Of a DNA stretch of 56,322 nt, positions 42,653-52,037 are shown one piece after another. This DNA comes from Hymenobacter elongatus (GTDB lineage Bacteria > Bacteroidota > Bacteroidia > Cytophagales > Hymenobacteraceae), in the NCBI RefSeq assembly GCF_004745955.1, contig NZ_SRLD01000037.1, positions 1 to 56,322 on the forward strand. The letters are read 5' to 3'. Each line of letters begins with the position of its first letter. The first letter of the stretch is position 1. The notes below the pieces were generated by a model that saw nothing but the letters and a program-made list of their open reading frames with translations, did no database searches and had not been told where the DNA came from. The position numbers and the translations under genes were made by a program.

Positions 42653-44350
42653 CTACTTCGCGTAAGACACGGCGCGCATTTCCCGAATCACGGTAATCTT
42701 GATCTGGCCGGGATACTGCATTTCCTTCTCGATTTTCTGCGAGATTTCGTAGCTCAGCTCCTGGGCGCGCTCGTCGGTTACGTTGTCGGCGTTTACCATT
42801 ACGCGCAGCTCGCGGCCGGCCTGAATGGCGTAGCACTGCAGCACGCCGTCGAAGCCCACGGCGGTTTCTTCGAGCTGCTTGAGGCGCTTGATGTAGCTTT
42901 CCATCATCTCGCGGCGGGCGCCGGGGCGGGAGCCGGAAATGGCGTCGCAGGCCTGCACGAGCGGCGAAATCATGGCCGTCATTTCCATTTCGTCGTGGTG
43001 AGCGCCAATGGCATTCACCACGTCGGGGTGCTCCTTATACTTCTTGGCCATCTCCATGCCCAGAATGGCGTGGGGCAGCTCGGGCTCCTCGGTGCTTACC
43101 TTACCAATGTCGTGGAGCAGGCCGGCGCGCTTGGCTTTCTTCACGTCGAGGCCCAGCTCGGCGGCCATCGTGGCGCAGAGGTTGGCTACTTCGCGGGAGT
43201 GCTGGAGCAGGTTCTGCCCGTAGCTGGAGCGGAAGCGCATCCGGCCCACCATCTTGATCAGCTCGGGGTGCAGGCCGTGAATACCGAGGTCGATAATGGT
43301 CCGCTCCCCGATTTCCACGATTTCCTCGTCGATATTCTTGCGGGTTTTGGCCACGATTTCCTCGATGCGGGCCGGGTGAATCCGGCCGTCCTTCACCAGC
43401 AAATGCAGCGACAGGCGGGCTACTTCGCGGCGCACCGGGTCGAAGCCGGAAATGATGATGGCCTCGGGCGTGTCGTCCACGATGATTTCGACGCCGGTAG
43501 CGGCTTCGAGGGCGCGGATGTTGCGGCCTTCGCGGCCGATGATTTTGCCTTTGACGTCGTCCGACTCGATGTTGAAGATGGACACGCAGTTTTCGATGGC
43601 GTGCTCGGCGGCGGTGCGCTGAATGGTTTCGAGCACCACTTTCTTGGCGTCCTTGGTCGCCGAGAGCTTGGCCTGGGCCACCACGTCCTTGATGTAGGAG
43701 GAAGCCTGGATCTGGGCCTCGTTTTTGAGCGACTCCACCAATTGCTCGCGGGCTTCGGCGGCGGTGAGGCCCGAAATGGTTTCGAGCTGGTGCTGCACCT
43801 GGCTGAGCTGAGCGCTGAGTTCCTCGCGGGTGCTCACCAGCTCTTCTTCTACTTCCTCTTCGCGCTGCTGCAGCTTAGCCAGCTGCGTTTCCAGGGTGGC
43901 GCGGCGCTTTTCCTCCTGGGTATCGAGCCGCTCGCGCTGCTGCTGGGTGTCGTTCTGGAGCTTTTCGCGCAGGGCATCCATGTCCTGCTCCTTCTTCTGA
44001 ATCTGCTCGAGCTGGCGCTGAGTAGTTTGCGTGAGCTGCTTGATGCTCTGCTCCTGCTCCACCACGCCTTGGCGGCGCTGGGTCAGCTCGGCGTCGAGTT
44101 CCTGCTTCTGGCGCTTGCTATCCTGCTCGAATTCGCTTTTAAGCTGGCGGAATTTGTCTTTCGACTGCTGAATCCGCTCGTCGCGGGTGCGGGTGGCCTG
44201 GGCTTCGGCCTCCTGAATGAGCTGCTTGGCGCGGGCTTTGGCGTCGGCTTCATGGTCGAGATTGACCTTGCCGGCCAGCTGGCGCCCGACCACAATGCCG
44301 ACCCCAAGGGCAAGCACGGCGGCCAGGATGATATACAAAATGTCGGGCAT
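42653..44350 (-). CDS. rny: Ribonuclease Y
   Basis: A 565-residue membrane-anchored endoribonuclease that starts mRNA decay. The N-terminal membrane segment (4-23, ILYIILAAVLALGVGIVVGR) is followed by a long Gln/Glu-rich coiled coil (about 40-225). Then come a KH domain with GKIIGREGRNIRALEA, and an HD phosphohydrolase domain with LLHDIGK and AHHDEMEM. Length and order match Rny of Firmicutes and Bacteroidota. It ends the pheT / coiled-coil / zapA / rny group and is closed by a strong terminator. Confidence 0.96.
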   Translation of the reverse strand: MPDILYIILAAVLALGVGIVVGRQLAGKVNLDHEADAKARAKQLIQEAEAQATRTRDERIQQSKDKFRQLKSEFEQDSKRQKQELDAELTQRRQGVVEQEQSIKQLTQTTQRQLEQIQKKEQDMDALREKLQNDTQQQRERLDTQEEKRRATLETQLAKLQQREEEVEEELVSTREELSAQLSQVQHQLETISGLTAAEAREQLVESLKNEAQIQASSYIKDVVAQAKLSATKDAKKVVLETIQRTAAEHAIENCVSIFNIESDDVKGKIIGREGRNIRALEAATGVEIIVDDTPEAIIISGFDPVRREVARLSLHLLVKDGRIHPARIEEIVAKTRKNIDEEIVEIGERTIIDLGIHGLHPELIKMVGRMRFRSSYGQNLLQHSREVANLCATMAAELGLDVKKAKRAGLLHDIGKVSTEEPELPHAILGMEMAKKYKEHPDVVNAIGAHHDEMEMTAMISPLVQACDAISGSRPGARREMMESYIKRLKQLEETAVGFDGVLQCYAIQAGRELRVMVNADNVTDERAQELSYEISQKIEKEMQYPGQIKITVIREMRAVSYAK

Positions 44351-44473
44351 GAGCTATGGTTTTTGGGGGTGGGGAAGAAACCATAACACGGAAAGTATTG
44401 CCGACGACGAACGAATGGCGGAGCCGATTGCCCCACCCGATTCGAGTCTGAAACGATGCCAATGCCCGGCGTC

Positions 44474-44764
44474 TTAGCCGAGCACTACTCCCGAAAGCAG
44501 CTCATCGAGGCGCGCGAGGCGTTCGGTGAGGGCCGCATCGGTGCCGTCCTTTTCCTTGCTGACCTTCAGGCCGTCAGCCATGGTGGACAAGGCAATCATG
44601 GCCAGCAGATCCTGCTTGTCCTGAATGCCGTACTGCTCGCGAAATTCCTTGATCCGCTCACCCAGCAGGCGGCCCGCCATGCGCAGGCGTTCCTCCTCCA
44701 GGGGCGCTACCCGCATTGGGTAATCCCGGTCGGCAATGCGGATCTTGATGGATAAGTCGCTCAT
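44474..44764 (-). CDS. zapA: Cell division protein ZapA
   Basis: A 96-residue ZapA: beta-strand start LSIKIRIADRDYPMRV, then the helical EEERLRMAGRLLGERIKEFR, then a C-terminal coiled coil. ZapA binds FtsZ and bundles its filaments at the division site. It is 31 bases after the coiled-coil gene and 123 bases before rny, a gene order conserved in Bacteroidota. Confidence 0.93.
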   Translation of the reverse strand: MSDLSIKIRIADRDYPMRVAPLEEERLRMAGRLLGERIKEFREQYGIQDKQDLLAMIALSTMADGLKVSKEKDGTDAALTERLARLDELLSGVVLG

Positions 44765-44795
44765 TGGGAGCAGCAGTCGTGGGGTGTAAAGGGTG

Positions 44796-45092
44796 TTACT
44801 CTCTCAAGTAGGCAAGGCACTTATCTATTTCGCGGATATATTCGTTGAGGCGAAGTTTCAGCTCGTTTGCGTTGGCAGGTTCCCCTGCTATGGTATTGAC
44901 AAGTTTAGCGATATTCTCTTGATTCTGGAAATCCTTCAACTGCCGCTCCCGGTCACGCACATCAGCCCGGAGCTGCTGAATGGTGGTGTTGGCATCGGCT
45001 AGGTCCTCGCGCAAGCCCTGATAGGCAGCCACTAACGACGTTACTTGTCGTTCCAGACGGTCTAGTTGGGCAAGTTGCTGGGAGGAGGCCAT
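44796..45092 (-). CDS. Coiled-coil protein, ZapB-like partner of ZapA
   Basis: A 98-residue, almost fully helical protein: LAQLDRLERQVTSLVAAYQG and then heptad-rich DLADANTTIQQLRADVRDRE. Position directly before zapA and the coiled-coil character suggest a ZapB-like division factor. The start at 45092 was preferred because the longer version adds unrelated residues. Function inferred from context. Confidence 0.85.
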   Translation of the reverse strand: MASSQQLAQLDRLERQVTSLVAAYQGLREDLADANTTIQQLRADVRDRERQLKDFQNQENIAKLVNTIAGEPANANELKLRLNEYIREIDKCLAYLRE

Positions 45093-45203
45093 TGGAAAGG
45101 AAATATTTTGGAGGCTAATGTAAGACGAAGTTACGGGCTCTAGTACTTCGTCCTTCAAGTAGGGCTTTAACCTCCCAGCGGCAGATGGGCTGATGCGTCT
45201 CCA

Positions 45204-45397
45204 TTGAACGTCACTCCGAGCGAAGCCGAGGAAGCTGGCATGGCGTTGTTGGTGGAGTAAGGGATGTCATGCTGCGCGGAGTCGAAGCATCTCTACCGCA
45301 CTGCTAATTACCACTGCGGTAGAGGTGCTTCGACGCCGCTCAGCATGACAGGTACTATTGCACGCGAGATGCCTCGGCTGCGCTCGGCATAACGTTG
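45204..45397. repeat. Nested palindromic repeat between the coiled-coil gene and pheT
   Basis: Inner arms 45265-45300 and 45315-45350 are inverted copies matching at 33 of 36 positions and include tgtcatgctg and ctctaccgca. Outer arms (45204-45236 and 45366-45397) pair less perfectly around ccgagcg. The remaining part of the 319-base gap shows nothing else. It belongs to the same general class of 'tgtcat' palindromes as 1968-2126. Confidence 0.75.
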
Positions 45398-45411
45398 TAC
45401 TTTACCCCAAT

Positions 45412-47847
45412 CTACCGCCGAATAACCGCGCCGGCCTGCTTCTCGAACTGCTCTATCAGGCGCTGCATCACAGAGTCGATGGCCTGCTCGGTGAGGGTTT
45501 GGGTGGAATCCTGGAGGCTGAAGCTGACGGAATACGATTTTTTGCCCGCGCCCAGGTTTTCGCCTTCGTACACGTCGAACACGTTCACGCCCTGCAACAG
45601 TTTTTTCTCGGTGCGCTGCGCAATCTGGCGGAGCTGGTCGAAGGTTACGGCCCGGTCGACGACGAGCGACAGGTCGCGGCGCACTTCCGGGAACTTGGCC
45701 AGCTCGCGGGCCGTGAGCGTGTTCTTGTACTTCTTCATCAGCCAGTCCCAGTCCAGCTCGGCATACCACACCGGCTGGCTCACGTCGAGGTGCTTGAGGA
45801 TGCCAGCGGCCACGGCTCCCAGGTGCGCCACGGGCTGGTTTTGGGCCAGCAGCGTGAGGCCACCGGCCAGATACGGATGCTGTACCGGCTGGGAAGTAGG
45901 CTGGGCAAAGCCAAACGCGGCCAATACCTGCTGCACCACGCCGGCCAGCTGGTGAAAAGTAGCCTTGTCGGACTTCTGCTGCCAGGTTTCGGTCGTAGTG
46001 TTACCAGTCAGCAGCACCACCAGCTTGTTCTTTTCCGTGTACTGGCCATCGGCCTCGCGGTGGTAGGTTTTGCCGAACTCATACAGCTTCAGGTCGCGCT
46101 GGCGGCGGTTCACGTTGTAGCGAATCACCTCCAGGGCCGAGTGCAGCATAGTGGGACGCATTACGTTCAGGTCGGCGCTGTTGTAGTTGAGCACCGGCAC
46201 CAGCGTTTCGTCCTTTTCGCCTTTTTTCTCGAAATAGAGCGAGTTGGTGAGGGAATTGGTGATGATTTCGGAGAATCCCTGGCCGCTGAGCAGGCGGGCC
46301 GTATTCTGGCGCAGCACTTCGGGGTCAGGGTTGGGAAACTTAGCCAGGAACGACGACGCGTTGTAGGGCCGCAGAGCCACGTGGTTGTAGCCGTAGATGC
46401 GCAGAATTTCCTCAATCACGTCGGCCTCGCGGGTTACGTCCACTTTGTGCGGGGGCACGCTCAGCATCCACTCGGCGTGGCCGGCAGCATCCTGGCTTTC
46501 CTCCGCAATGAGGATGTCGAGGTCGGTTAGGATCTGGCGAATGCGCTCCGGGGCGATGAACTGCCCTACCAGCCGCTCCACGCGGGGCAGGCGAAGCCGC
46601 ACGGCTGTGTGGCCGATGGGCGCGGAGTACTCATCCACAATGGGCGCGGCCACGGTAGCACCGGCTACTTCCTGCAGCAGCAGCGCGGCCCGCTTCAGGG
46701 CTACCACAACCATGTTCGGATCGGTGCCCCGCTCAAAGCGGAAAGAGGCGTCGGTTTTGAGCTGGTGGGTCTGGGACGTCTTGCGCACGGCGGCGGGCTG
46801 GAAGTAGGCACTTTCCAGGAATACGCGGGTCGTAGCCTCCGACACGCCGGAAGTTTTGCCCCCGAATACACCAGCCAGCGCCATGGGTGCACCATGGGCG
46901 TCGGCAATAACGAGGTCGGCGCTTTTCAGGATGCGCTCGGTGCCGTCGAGGGTCACGAACTTCTCCCCTTCCGCGGCCCGCTTCACGATAATCTTACCGC
47001 CCGTAATCTGGTCGGCGTCGAAGGCGTGCAGAGGCTGGCCCAGCTCGTGGAGCACGAAGTTGGTCACGTCCACCACGTTGTTGATGGGCGACAGACCGAT
47101 GCTGCGCAGGCGGCGCTGCAGCCAGTCCGGCGACGGCCCTACGTGCACATTCTCCAGCAGCAGCCCGGCGTAGCGCGGGCTGGCGTCGGCGTCCTGAATT
47201 TCTACAGCAATATTCTGCGCAGCCGTGGCTGGGGCGTGGAAGGCGCTAGTATCGGGGAGCTGGCAGGGCTGGCGCAGCAAGGCCCGCAGCTCCCGGGCCA
47301 CGCCGTAGTGCGAGGCCGCGTCGGCGCGGTTAGGCGTGAGCCCGATTTCGAATACCGAGTCGGAGCCCAGGCCGAAGTAGTCGGCGGCGGGGGTGCCGTT
47401 GGGCAGGTCGGTATCCAGCTCCATAATACCATCGTGGGACGTGCCCAGGCCGATTTCATCCTCGGCGCAGATCATCCCTTCGGACGCCGCACCCCGGATT
47501 TTGGACTTCTTGATCTTAAACGGCTCACCCTGGGCCGGGTACAACAAGGCTCCTTCCAAGGCTACTACCACCTTCAACCCGGTGCGCACGTTGGCGGCTC
47601 CACACACGATTTGGCGGGCTGTGCCGTCGCCCACGTCTACGGTGGTCAGGCTGAGCTTGTCGGCATCGGGGTGCTTCTCGCAGGTCAATACGGTGCCCAG
47701 CACCAGGCCCCGCAGGCCGCCGGGGATGCTTTCGAGCTCCTCAATACCTTCCACCTCCAGTCCCGAGCCCGTGAGCAGCTGGCCGATTTCGAGGGCGGGT
47801 TTGTCGGTCGGAATCAAAGTACGGAGCCAGTCGAGGGATATTTTCAT
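45412..47847 (-). CDS. pheT: Phenylalanine-tRNA ligase, beta subunit
   Basis: An 811-residue PheT. Domain order is as expected: N-terminal region, EMAP/OB tRNA-binding domain (about 40-150), B3/B4 editing domain (PINNVVDVTNFVLHELGQPLHAFD), B5 domain (DVTREADVIEEILRIYGYN), core synthetase-like domain, and the C-terminal FDX-ACB domain (KFPEVRRDLSLVVDR) ending near QAGAVIRR. It charges tRNA-Phe together with PheS, encoded elsewhere. The start at 47847 (MKISLDWLRTLIPTD) is the family N-terminus; the longer frame begins in the neighbouring gene. Confidence 0.97.
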   Translation of the reverse strand: MKISLDWLRTLIPTDKPALEIGQLLTGSGLEVEGIEELESIPGGLRGLVLGTVLTCEKHPDADKLSLTTVDVGDGTARQIVCGAANVRTGLKVVVALEGALLYPAQGEPFKIKKSKIRGAASEGMICAEDEIGLGTSHDGIMELDTDLPNGTPAADYFGLGSDSVFEIGLTPNRADAASHYGVARELRALLRQPCQLPDTSAFHAPATAAQNIAVEIQDADASPRYAGLLLENVHVGPSPDWLQRRLRSIGLSPINNVVDVTNFVLHELGQPLHAFDADQITGGKIIVKRAAEGEKFVTLDGTERILKSADLVIADAHGAPMALAGVFGGKTSGVSEATTRVFLESAYFQPAAVRKTSQTHQLKTDASFRFERGTDPNMVVVALKRAALLLQEVAGATVAAPIVDEYSAPIGHTAVRLRLPRVERLVGQFIAPERIRQILTDLDILIAEESQDAAGHAEWMLSVPPHKVDVTREADVIEEILRIYGYNHVALRPYNASSFLAKFPNPDPEVLRQNTARLLSGQGFSEIITNSLTNSLYFEKKGEKDETLVPVLNYNSADLNVMRPTMLHSALEVIRYNVNRRQRDLKLYEFGKTYHREADGQYTEKNKLVVLLTGNTTTETWQQKSDKATFHQLAGVVQQVLAAFGFAQPTSQPVQHPYLAGGLTLLAQNQPVAHLGAVAAGILKHLDVSQPVWYAELDWDWLMKKYKNTLTARELAKFPEVRRDLSLVVDRAVTFDQLRQIAQRTEKKLLQGVNVFDVYEGENLGAGKKSYSVSFSLQDSTQTLTEQAIDSVMQRLIEQFEKQAGAVIRR

Positions 47848-47899
47848 CTTGGAGTTGTCAGTTAAACGGTGTCGGGCGCGGGGCCAGCCAGCGGGAAGG

Positions 47900-47907
47900 C
47901 AAAGGTA
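47900..47907 (-). promoter_or_regulatory. -7 promoter element of pheT
   Basis: On the minus strand it reads TACCTTTG, an exact match to TAnnTTTG, 53 bases before the pheT start. A TTT instead of TTG occurs 20 bases further upstream. Confidence 0.55.
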
Positions 47908-47932
47908 GGAATTCGGAAAAAGCAGCGAAAAG

Positions 47933-48580
47933 CTAGTGCTTATGGCCCGTGTGGTCGATTTCCGGGAAACTTTTCTCCCCGACCGGAATGGCAATGGTCA
48001 GCCGGTTTTCAGTGGGCGGCACCGGGCAGGCATACTCGTTGTTGTAGGCGCAGAACGGATTGTAGGTGGCATTGAAGTCGAGTAGTATCTCCTCGTCCGT
48101 GTCTTTGGGCAGGGCCACATCGAGGTAGCGCCCCCCGCCGTAGGTGTCGAAGCCGTTGGTTTTGTCGGTGAAGGGCACGAACAGCTCGGGCTCCTCGTCG
48201 GCGTCGTTGACTTTGAGAAACAGAACCAGCTGCTGGCGCTGCTGCTGCAGCTCGAAAGTGGCTTTTCCCCAGCGCAGGTACTTGTCGGCTTTGCCATCGG
48301 TCAGGGCCATGGCAATGGTATCGGGGGTGGCAAACCGCTCGAGCTGCGCCGCGGCGCGGAAGGCCTTGTCGGGCAGGAAATAGCGTAGGCTGTCGAACTG
48401 GTCGCGCTGCTCGGCACTCAGGGGCGAGTCTTTGGCGCGGCGGAAGGAGTCGTTTTTTTCCCGGCGCGCCTTCAGCACACCGGTAGCGTACTGGTCGTGG
48501 CCCAGCACCAGCTCTTGCAGAAAATAGCCGAAGACCACGAGCAGGCCGAGGGCAATGAGAATTTTGGGGTTGATGCGCAT
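47933..48580 (-). CDS. DUF1684 domain protein
   Basis: A 215-residue exported or membrane-anchored protein. A hydrophobic N-terminus (PKILIALGLLVVFGYFLQEL, 5-24) precedes the DUF1684 domain. Its hallmark end is present: FNATYNPFCAYNNEYACPVPP, then ENRLTIAIPVGEKSF. The conserved NPxC-Y and PP-ENRL motifs are intact. Function unknown. A TAnnTTTG box sits only 8 bases before the start codon, so the transcript may be leaderless. Confidence 0.92.
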   Translation of the reverse strand: MRINPKILIALGLLVVFGYFLQELVLGHDQYATGVLKARREKNDSFRRAKDSPLSAEQRDQFDSLRYFLPDKAFRAAAQLERFATPDTIAMALTDGKADKYLRWGKATFELQQQRQQLVLFLKVNDADEEPELFVPFTDKTNGFDTYGGGRYLDVALPKDTDEEILLDFNATYNPFCAYNNEYACPVPPTENRLTIAIPVGEKSFPEIDHTGHKH

Positions 48581-48587
48581 ACAGCCA

Positions 48588-48595
48588 CAAAAGTA
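48588..48595 (-). promoter_or_regulatory. -7 promoter element of the DUF1684 gene
   Basis: Minus-strand TACTTTTG, exact consensus, lies 7 bases upstream of the ATG. This would put the RNA start at or next to the start codon. Confidence 0.45.
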
Positions 48596-48679
48596 ACGCG
48601 AACTTTAGCTTCGCGGAGCCTTTTGGTCAGAGTAGGCGCGGCCAACCGGCTCCCAGGCGAAGCAGGCTAGTGGCGTGGG

Positions 48680-49423
48680 TTACAGAATTCCTTCGTCGGC
48701 GAAGCTGTAATAGCCCTGGTCGGTATAAATCACGTGGTCGAGCACGGGCAGGTCCAGAAACTGGCCGGCACTTTTGAGCTTACGGGTGAGGGCAATATCG
48801 GCGGCCGAAGGGTTGCGGTTGCCGCTGGGGTGGTTATGAATCAGAATAATGCTGCTGGCCAGCTGCTCCAGAGCTTCCTTGAATATCATCTTGGGGTCGG
48901 CAACGGTGCCGGCCACGCCGCCGCTGCTCACGCTGGTTTTGCGCATCACCACGTTGGCCCGGTTCAGCAGAATCACCCAGAACTCCTCGTGGGGCAGGTC
49001 CTGCAGATTGGGGCGCACCAGCTCGTAGATATCGGCCGAGCAGGTGATGGTGACGCGGGCGGCGGCGGCAGTTTCCCGGCGGCGGCGGCCCAGCTCCAGG
49101 GCCGCCACAATGGTAATGGCCTTGGCCTCGCCAATGCCTTTATGGCGCATCAGCTCCTTCACCGACAGCCGCGCCAGCTCGTTCAAATCATTTCCCACGG
49201 CGGCCAGAATCAGCTTGGCCACGTCGACGGCCGAGAGCTTGGCCGTGCCCGAGCCCAACAGAATTGCCATCAATTCGGCGTCGGACAGCGCGGTACGGCC
49301 TTTTTGCATCAGCTTTTCGCGGGGGCGGTCTTCTTCGGCCCAACTCTTGATACTGAAACTGGTAGGGGTTTGATACCGCACAGGAATACTAGCTTCTTCG
49401 GACAGATTGTCAAACGTTTCCAT
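48680..49423 (-). CDS. radC: RadC family protein with JAB domain
   Basis: A 247-residue RadC: an N-terminal helix-hairpin-helix-like part (KGIGEAKAITIVAALELGRR, 95-114) and a C-terminal JAB/MPN domain. The metal motif is HNHPSGNRNPSAAD with His196, His198 and Asp209. Despite its name, the repair role is doubtful; the JAB fold suggests a metal-dependent hydrolase. It is transcribed divergently from the metallophosphoesterase. Confidence 0.94.
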   Translation of the reverse strand: METFDNLSEEASIPVRYQTPTSFSIKSWAEEDRPREKLMQKGRTALSDAELMAILLGSGTAKLSAVDVAKLILAAVGNDLNELARLSVKELMRHKGIGEAKAITIVAALELGRRRRETAAAARVTITCSADIYELVRPNLQDLPHEEFWVILLNRANVVMRKTSVSSGGVAGTVADPKMIFKEALEQLASSIILIHNHPSGNRNPSAADIALTRKLKSAGQFLDLPVLDHVIYTDQGYYSFADEGIL

Positions 49424-49538
49424 CTGGTATTGGTGTTGTAGGGCGTAGCGTATAAAGTAAAACCGGGCGGCATCCGTCTGGTAAAGTAGCCACCGGCGGG
49501 CAAAATAGAAGCCTGGCGGGGAAGTTTCTCCTCATCTT

Positions 49539-50798
49539 ATGCAAAGAATCATCACCAGCGCGCTGTTCGTCGTGCTTTTGTTAGGCGTCGATTGGTACGT
49601 GTTTCAGGCGGTGCGCACCGTGAGCCAGGGCGCCTCGGCCGCCACCCAGCGCCTGATTTCGGGCGGCTATTGGCTGCTCACCATTCTTTCCCTGCTCGGC
49701 ATTGTCTGGATGGCCGTGTCGCGCGGTACGCCCCCCACGCTGCTGCGCACCTACCTCACCAGCGCCATTATGATACTATTCGTGTCGAAGCTGGTGATGG
49801 TACTGTTTCTACTCGTCGATGATGCCGGGCGTTTAGTGCGCTTCATAGCCTCCCGGTTTGGGGCCCGCCCCGATCCGCTCGGCGACGGCAGCCCCGGCAT
49901 TTCACGCAGCCAGTTTCTGAGCCGCGCGGCCCTGCTGGCGGGCGGCATTCCCTTCGTTGCTCTGCTCTGGGGCATGTTTAAAGGAGCCACCGACTACCAG
50001 GTGAAGCGCGTGGTGCTGCGCTTTCCCAACCTGCCCGCTTCCTTCGACGGCTTCAAGCTGCTGCAGATTTCGGATTTGCACACCGGCAGCTTCAACGCCG
50101 ACTCGGAGCCGCTGCAACGCGCCGTGGCCCTGATCAATAAGCAGGAAGCCGACCTCGTCTTCATGACCGGTGACCTGGTGAACAACATTGCCACCGAAGT
50201 AGAACCCCACATCGACACGCTGGCCCAGATTCAGTCCAAGCTGCCGATTTACTCCGTGCTCGGCAACCACGATTACGCCGACTACGTCGACTGGACGGAT
50301 ATTGGCGGCACGACAGCCAAGCAAGCCAACCTGGACCGACTCAAGCAAAACCACGCCAAAATCGGGTGGAAACTACTGCTCGATGAAAGCCACACGATAG
50401 AGCGCGGCGGCGAGAAAATAGCCGTGCTAGGTGTGCAGAACTGGGGAGCCCAGATGCGGTTTCCCAAGTACGGCAACCTGGCTAAAGCCCACGCCGGCAG
50501 CCAGGACGCGGCCTTCAAGATTCTACTCTCCCACGACCCGTCGCACTGGGAGGCGCAGGTGCTTAGCTACCCCGATATTGACCTGACGCTGTCGGGCCAC
50601 ACCCACGGCATGCAGTTTGGCGTCAACCTCTCTTTTCTGAAATGGAGCCCGGTGCAATATGTGTACAAGCAGTGGGCGGGCCTGTATAATCAGGGCAAGC
50701 AGTATTTGTACGTGAATACAGGTTTGGGCTTTATCGGCTATCCGGGCCGGGTGGGATTCTTACCCGAAATTACAGTATTCGAGTTGCGACGCGCTTAA
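49539..50798 (+). CDS. Membrane metallophosphoesterase
   Basis: A 419-residue protein with several N-terminal membrane segments (1-~100) and a C-terminal calcineurin-like phosphoesterase domain. Metal-binding motifs in order are SDLHTG, TGDLVNN, GNHDYAD and SGHTHGMQ. Such proteins hydrolyse phosphomonoester or phosphodiester bonds; those with this topology are often YkuE/LpxH-like and act at the membrane. The soluble domain starts near residue 160. Substrate unknown. Confidence 0.9.
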   Translation: MQRIITSALFVVLLLGVDWYVFQAVRTVSQGASAATQRLISGGYWLLTILSLLGIVWMAVSRGTPPTLLRTYLTSAIMILFVSKLVMVLFLLVDDAGRLVRFIASRFGARPDPLGDGSPGISRSQFLSRAALLAGGIPFVALLWGMFKGATDYQVKRVVLRFPNLPASFDGFKLLQISDLHTGSFNADSEPLQRAVALINKQEADLVFMTGDLVNNIATEVEPHIDTLAQIQSKLPIYSVLGNHDYADYVDWTDIGGTTAKQANLDRLKQNHAKIGWKLLLDESHTIERGGEKIAVLGVQNWGAQMRFPKYGNLAKAHAGSQDAAFKILLSHDPSHWEAQVLSYPDIDLTLSGHTHGMQFGVNLSFLKWSPVQYVYKQWAGLYNQGKQYLYVNTGLGFIGYPGRVGFLPEITVFELRRA

Positions 50799-50825
50799 CA
50801 AAATCGATAATTTACAGACCCGAAA

Positions 50826-50857
50826 AGCGGCTAGCGTTACAGCTAGTTGCTTTTTTT
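50826..50857 (+). terminator. Terminator after the metallophosphoesterase
   Basis: A 10-bp stem (50826-50835 with 50842-50851) including two G-U pairs, followed by seven T. Confidence 0.75.
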
Positions 50858-50951
50858 GTTTTCTGGCGCAACCCAAAGTAACCGAGATATTTACCGGCGC
50901 GTATATGCCGCAATTCGTTTGCCGATTCTTCTCTCACAACCTACCCTGAAC

Positions 50952-51611
50952 ATGAAAAAGTCATTCCTGCTATTGTCGTGCGCCGCTGCACTCACCATGG
51001 CTTCCTGCTCGCAAGAAAAAACCACCGATACCACCACCACGACCACCACGATGGGCGCGGCCGATGGCACCGCCATGAACGCCAATGACATGGACGGCCA
51101 GTACCGCAGCCGCGCCGCTACCATTGCCACCAAGATGGCCTCCGACATGAAAATCGAGGATACGGCTACCGTGTCGCGGGTGCGCATGGCCTACTATAAC
51201 CGCTCGCGCCGCATGGGCGAATTGCGCAACCAGTACACGGCCGACACCACCGGCATGGCCGCCGCGATGCGCGACGCCAACATGCAAACCGACACGGAAT
51301 TCAAATCAATTTTCACGGAGCCTACCCAATATCAGGCTTACGAGTCGAGCCGCTCGACGTACGACGAATCAAACTACATGGACGATAATTCGGCTATGTC
51401 GTCGGGCTCGGATATGAACGCTGCTTCGTCGGATATGAACTCATCATCGATGGATAATTCCACCGATATGGCGGCTGGCACGGATGCGTCCGGCACGACG
51501 CAGGTGACGAAGCTGAAAGCAAAAGCCGAAGATGGCAGCAAGCTGAAAGTGAAAGACAACGGCAAGATGAAAACCAAAGACGCCGAAGGCAACAAGACCA
51601 AAACAGAATAA
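50952..51611 (+). CDS. Exported low-complexity protein with Lys/Met tail
   Basis: A 219-residue protein. Start 50952 gives MKKSFLLLSCAAALTMASCS, a lipoprotein-type signal with Cys19 in MASC. A Thr-rich stretch and a helical segment (SRAATIATKMASDM) lead to a Ser/Asp/Met-rich region (about 140-185). The C-terminus is Lys-rich with KLKVKDNGKMKTKDAEG. That tail resembles the one in the 54584-55087 protein. No domain is recognised; the pair may be surface or stress proteins. Confidence 0.75.
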   Translation: MKKSFLLLSCAAALTMASCSQEKTTDTTTTTTTMGAADGTAMNANDMDGQYRSRAATIATKMASDMKIEDTATVSRVRMAYYNRSRRMGELRNQYTADTTGMAAAMRDANMQTDTEFKSIFTEPTQYQAYESSRSTYDESNYMDDNSAMSSGSDMNAASSDMNSSSMDNSTDMAAGTDASGTTQVTKLKAKAEDGSKLKVKDNGKMKTKDAEGNKTKTE

Positions 51612-51639
51612 GTATCCCGCTCTGTGGTTTAAGTAGCCT

Positions 51640-51843
51640 AAAGCCCGGTCTGGACAAGGCTTGTCCTTGCCCAAATCTTTTTTGGGCTGCCCAGAGCCAA
51701 CCCAAAGGCATTTTCTTGGCAGTTGATTCAGCCGGAAAAGCAGAGAATCGGTTTGTCACCCTCGCAAAAAAGCCCTTTCGGCCATGTGGCCGGAAGGGCT
51801 TTTGAGTTTTGGGTAAGGACAAGTCTGGACAAGGCCGGGCTTT
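51640..51843. repeat. Nested palindromic element
   Basis: Outer arms 51640-51672 and 51811-51843 pair imperfectly around ggacaaggc and gcccgg. The inner hairpin 51768-51784 / 51787-51803 pairs at 16 of 17 positions with an A-run before and a T-run after, so it may also terminate the upstream gene. Nothing else is recognised in the 51612-52037 gap. Confidence 0.7.
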
Positions 51844-52037
51844 TGTGTGCGACGAAGGCCGGTAGCATCCGAATAGAAGCTGGCCCCGTAGCTTTGTCGG
51901 CAGCGGGCGCTGCTTGGCCATCTCGAATCTTCGGAACGGTTATTTCGTTGTGCGTATGCGGTGGCCTGCAACGGCGGCTGGTATTTTTGGCTCAGTAGTT
52001 GGCTACCTTGCCGGTAGTCTGTACTTGTTTCTGCTTT

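Noticed and set aside
42995..44386. 463-codon plus-strand frame
   Set aside because: Antisense shadow of rny; the Leu/Gly/Val-rich repeats mirror the rny coiled coil.
46609..47865. 418-codon plus-strand frame
   Set aside because: Antisense to pheT, no recognisable domain.
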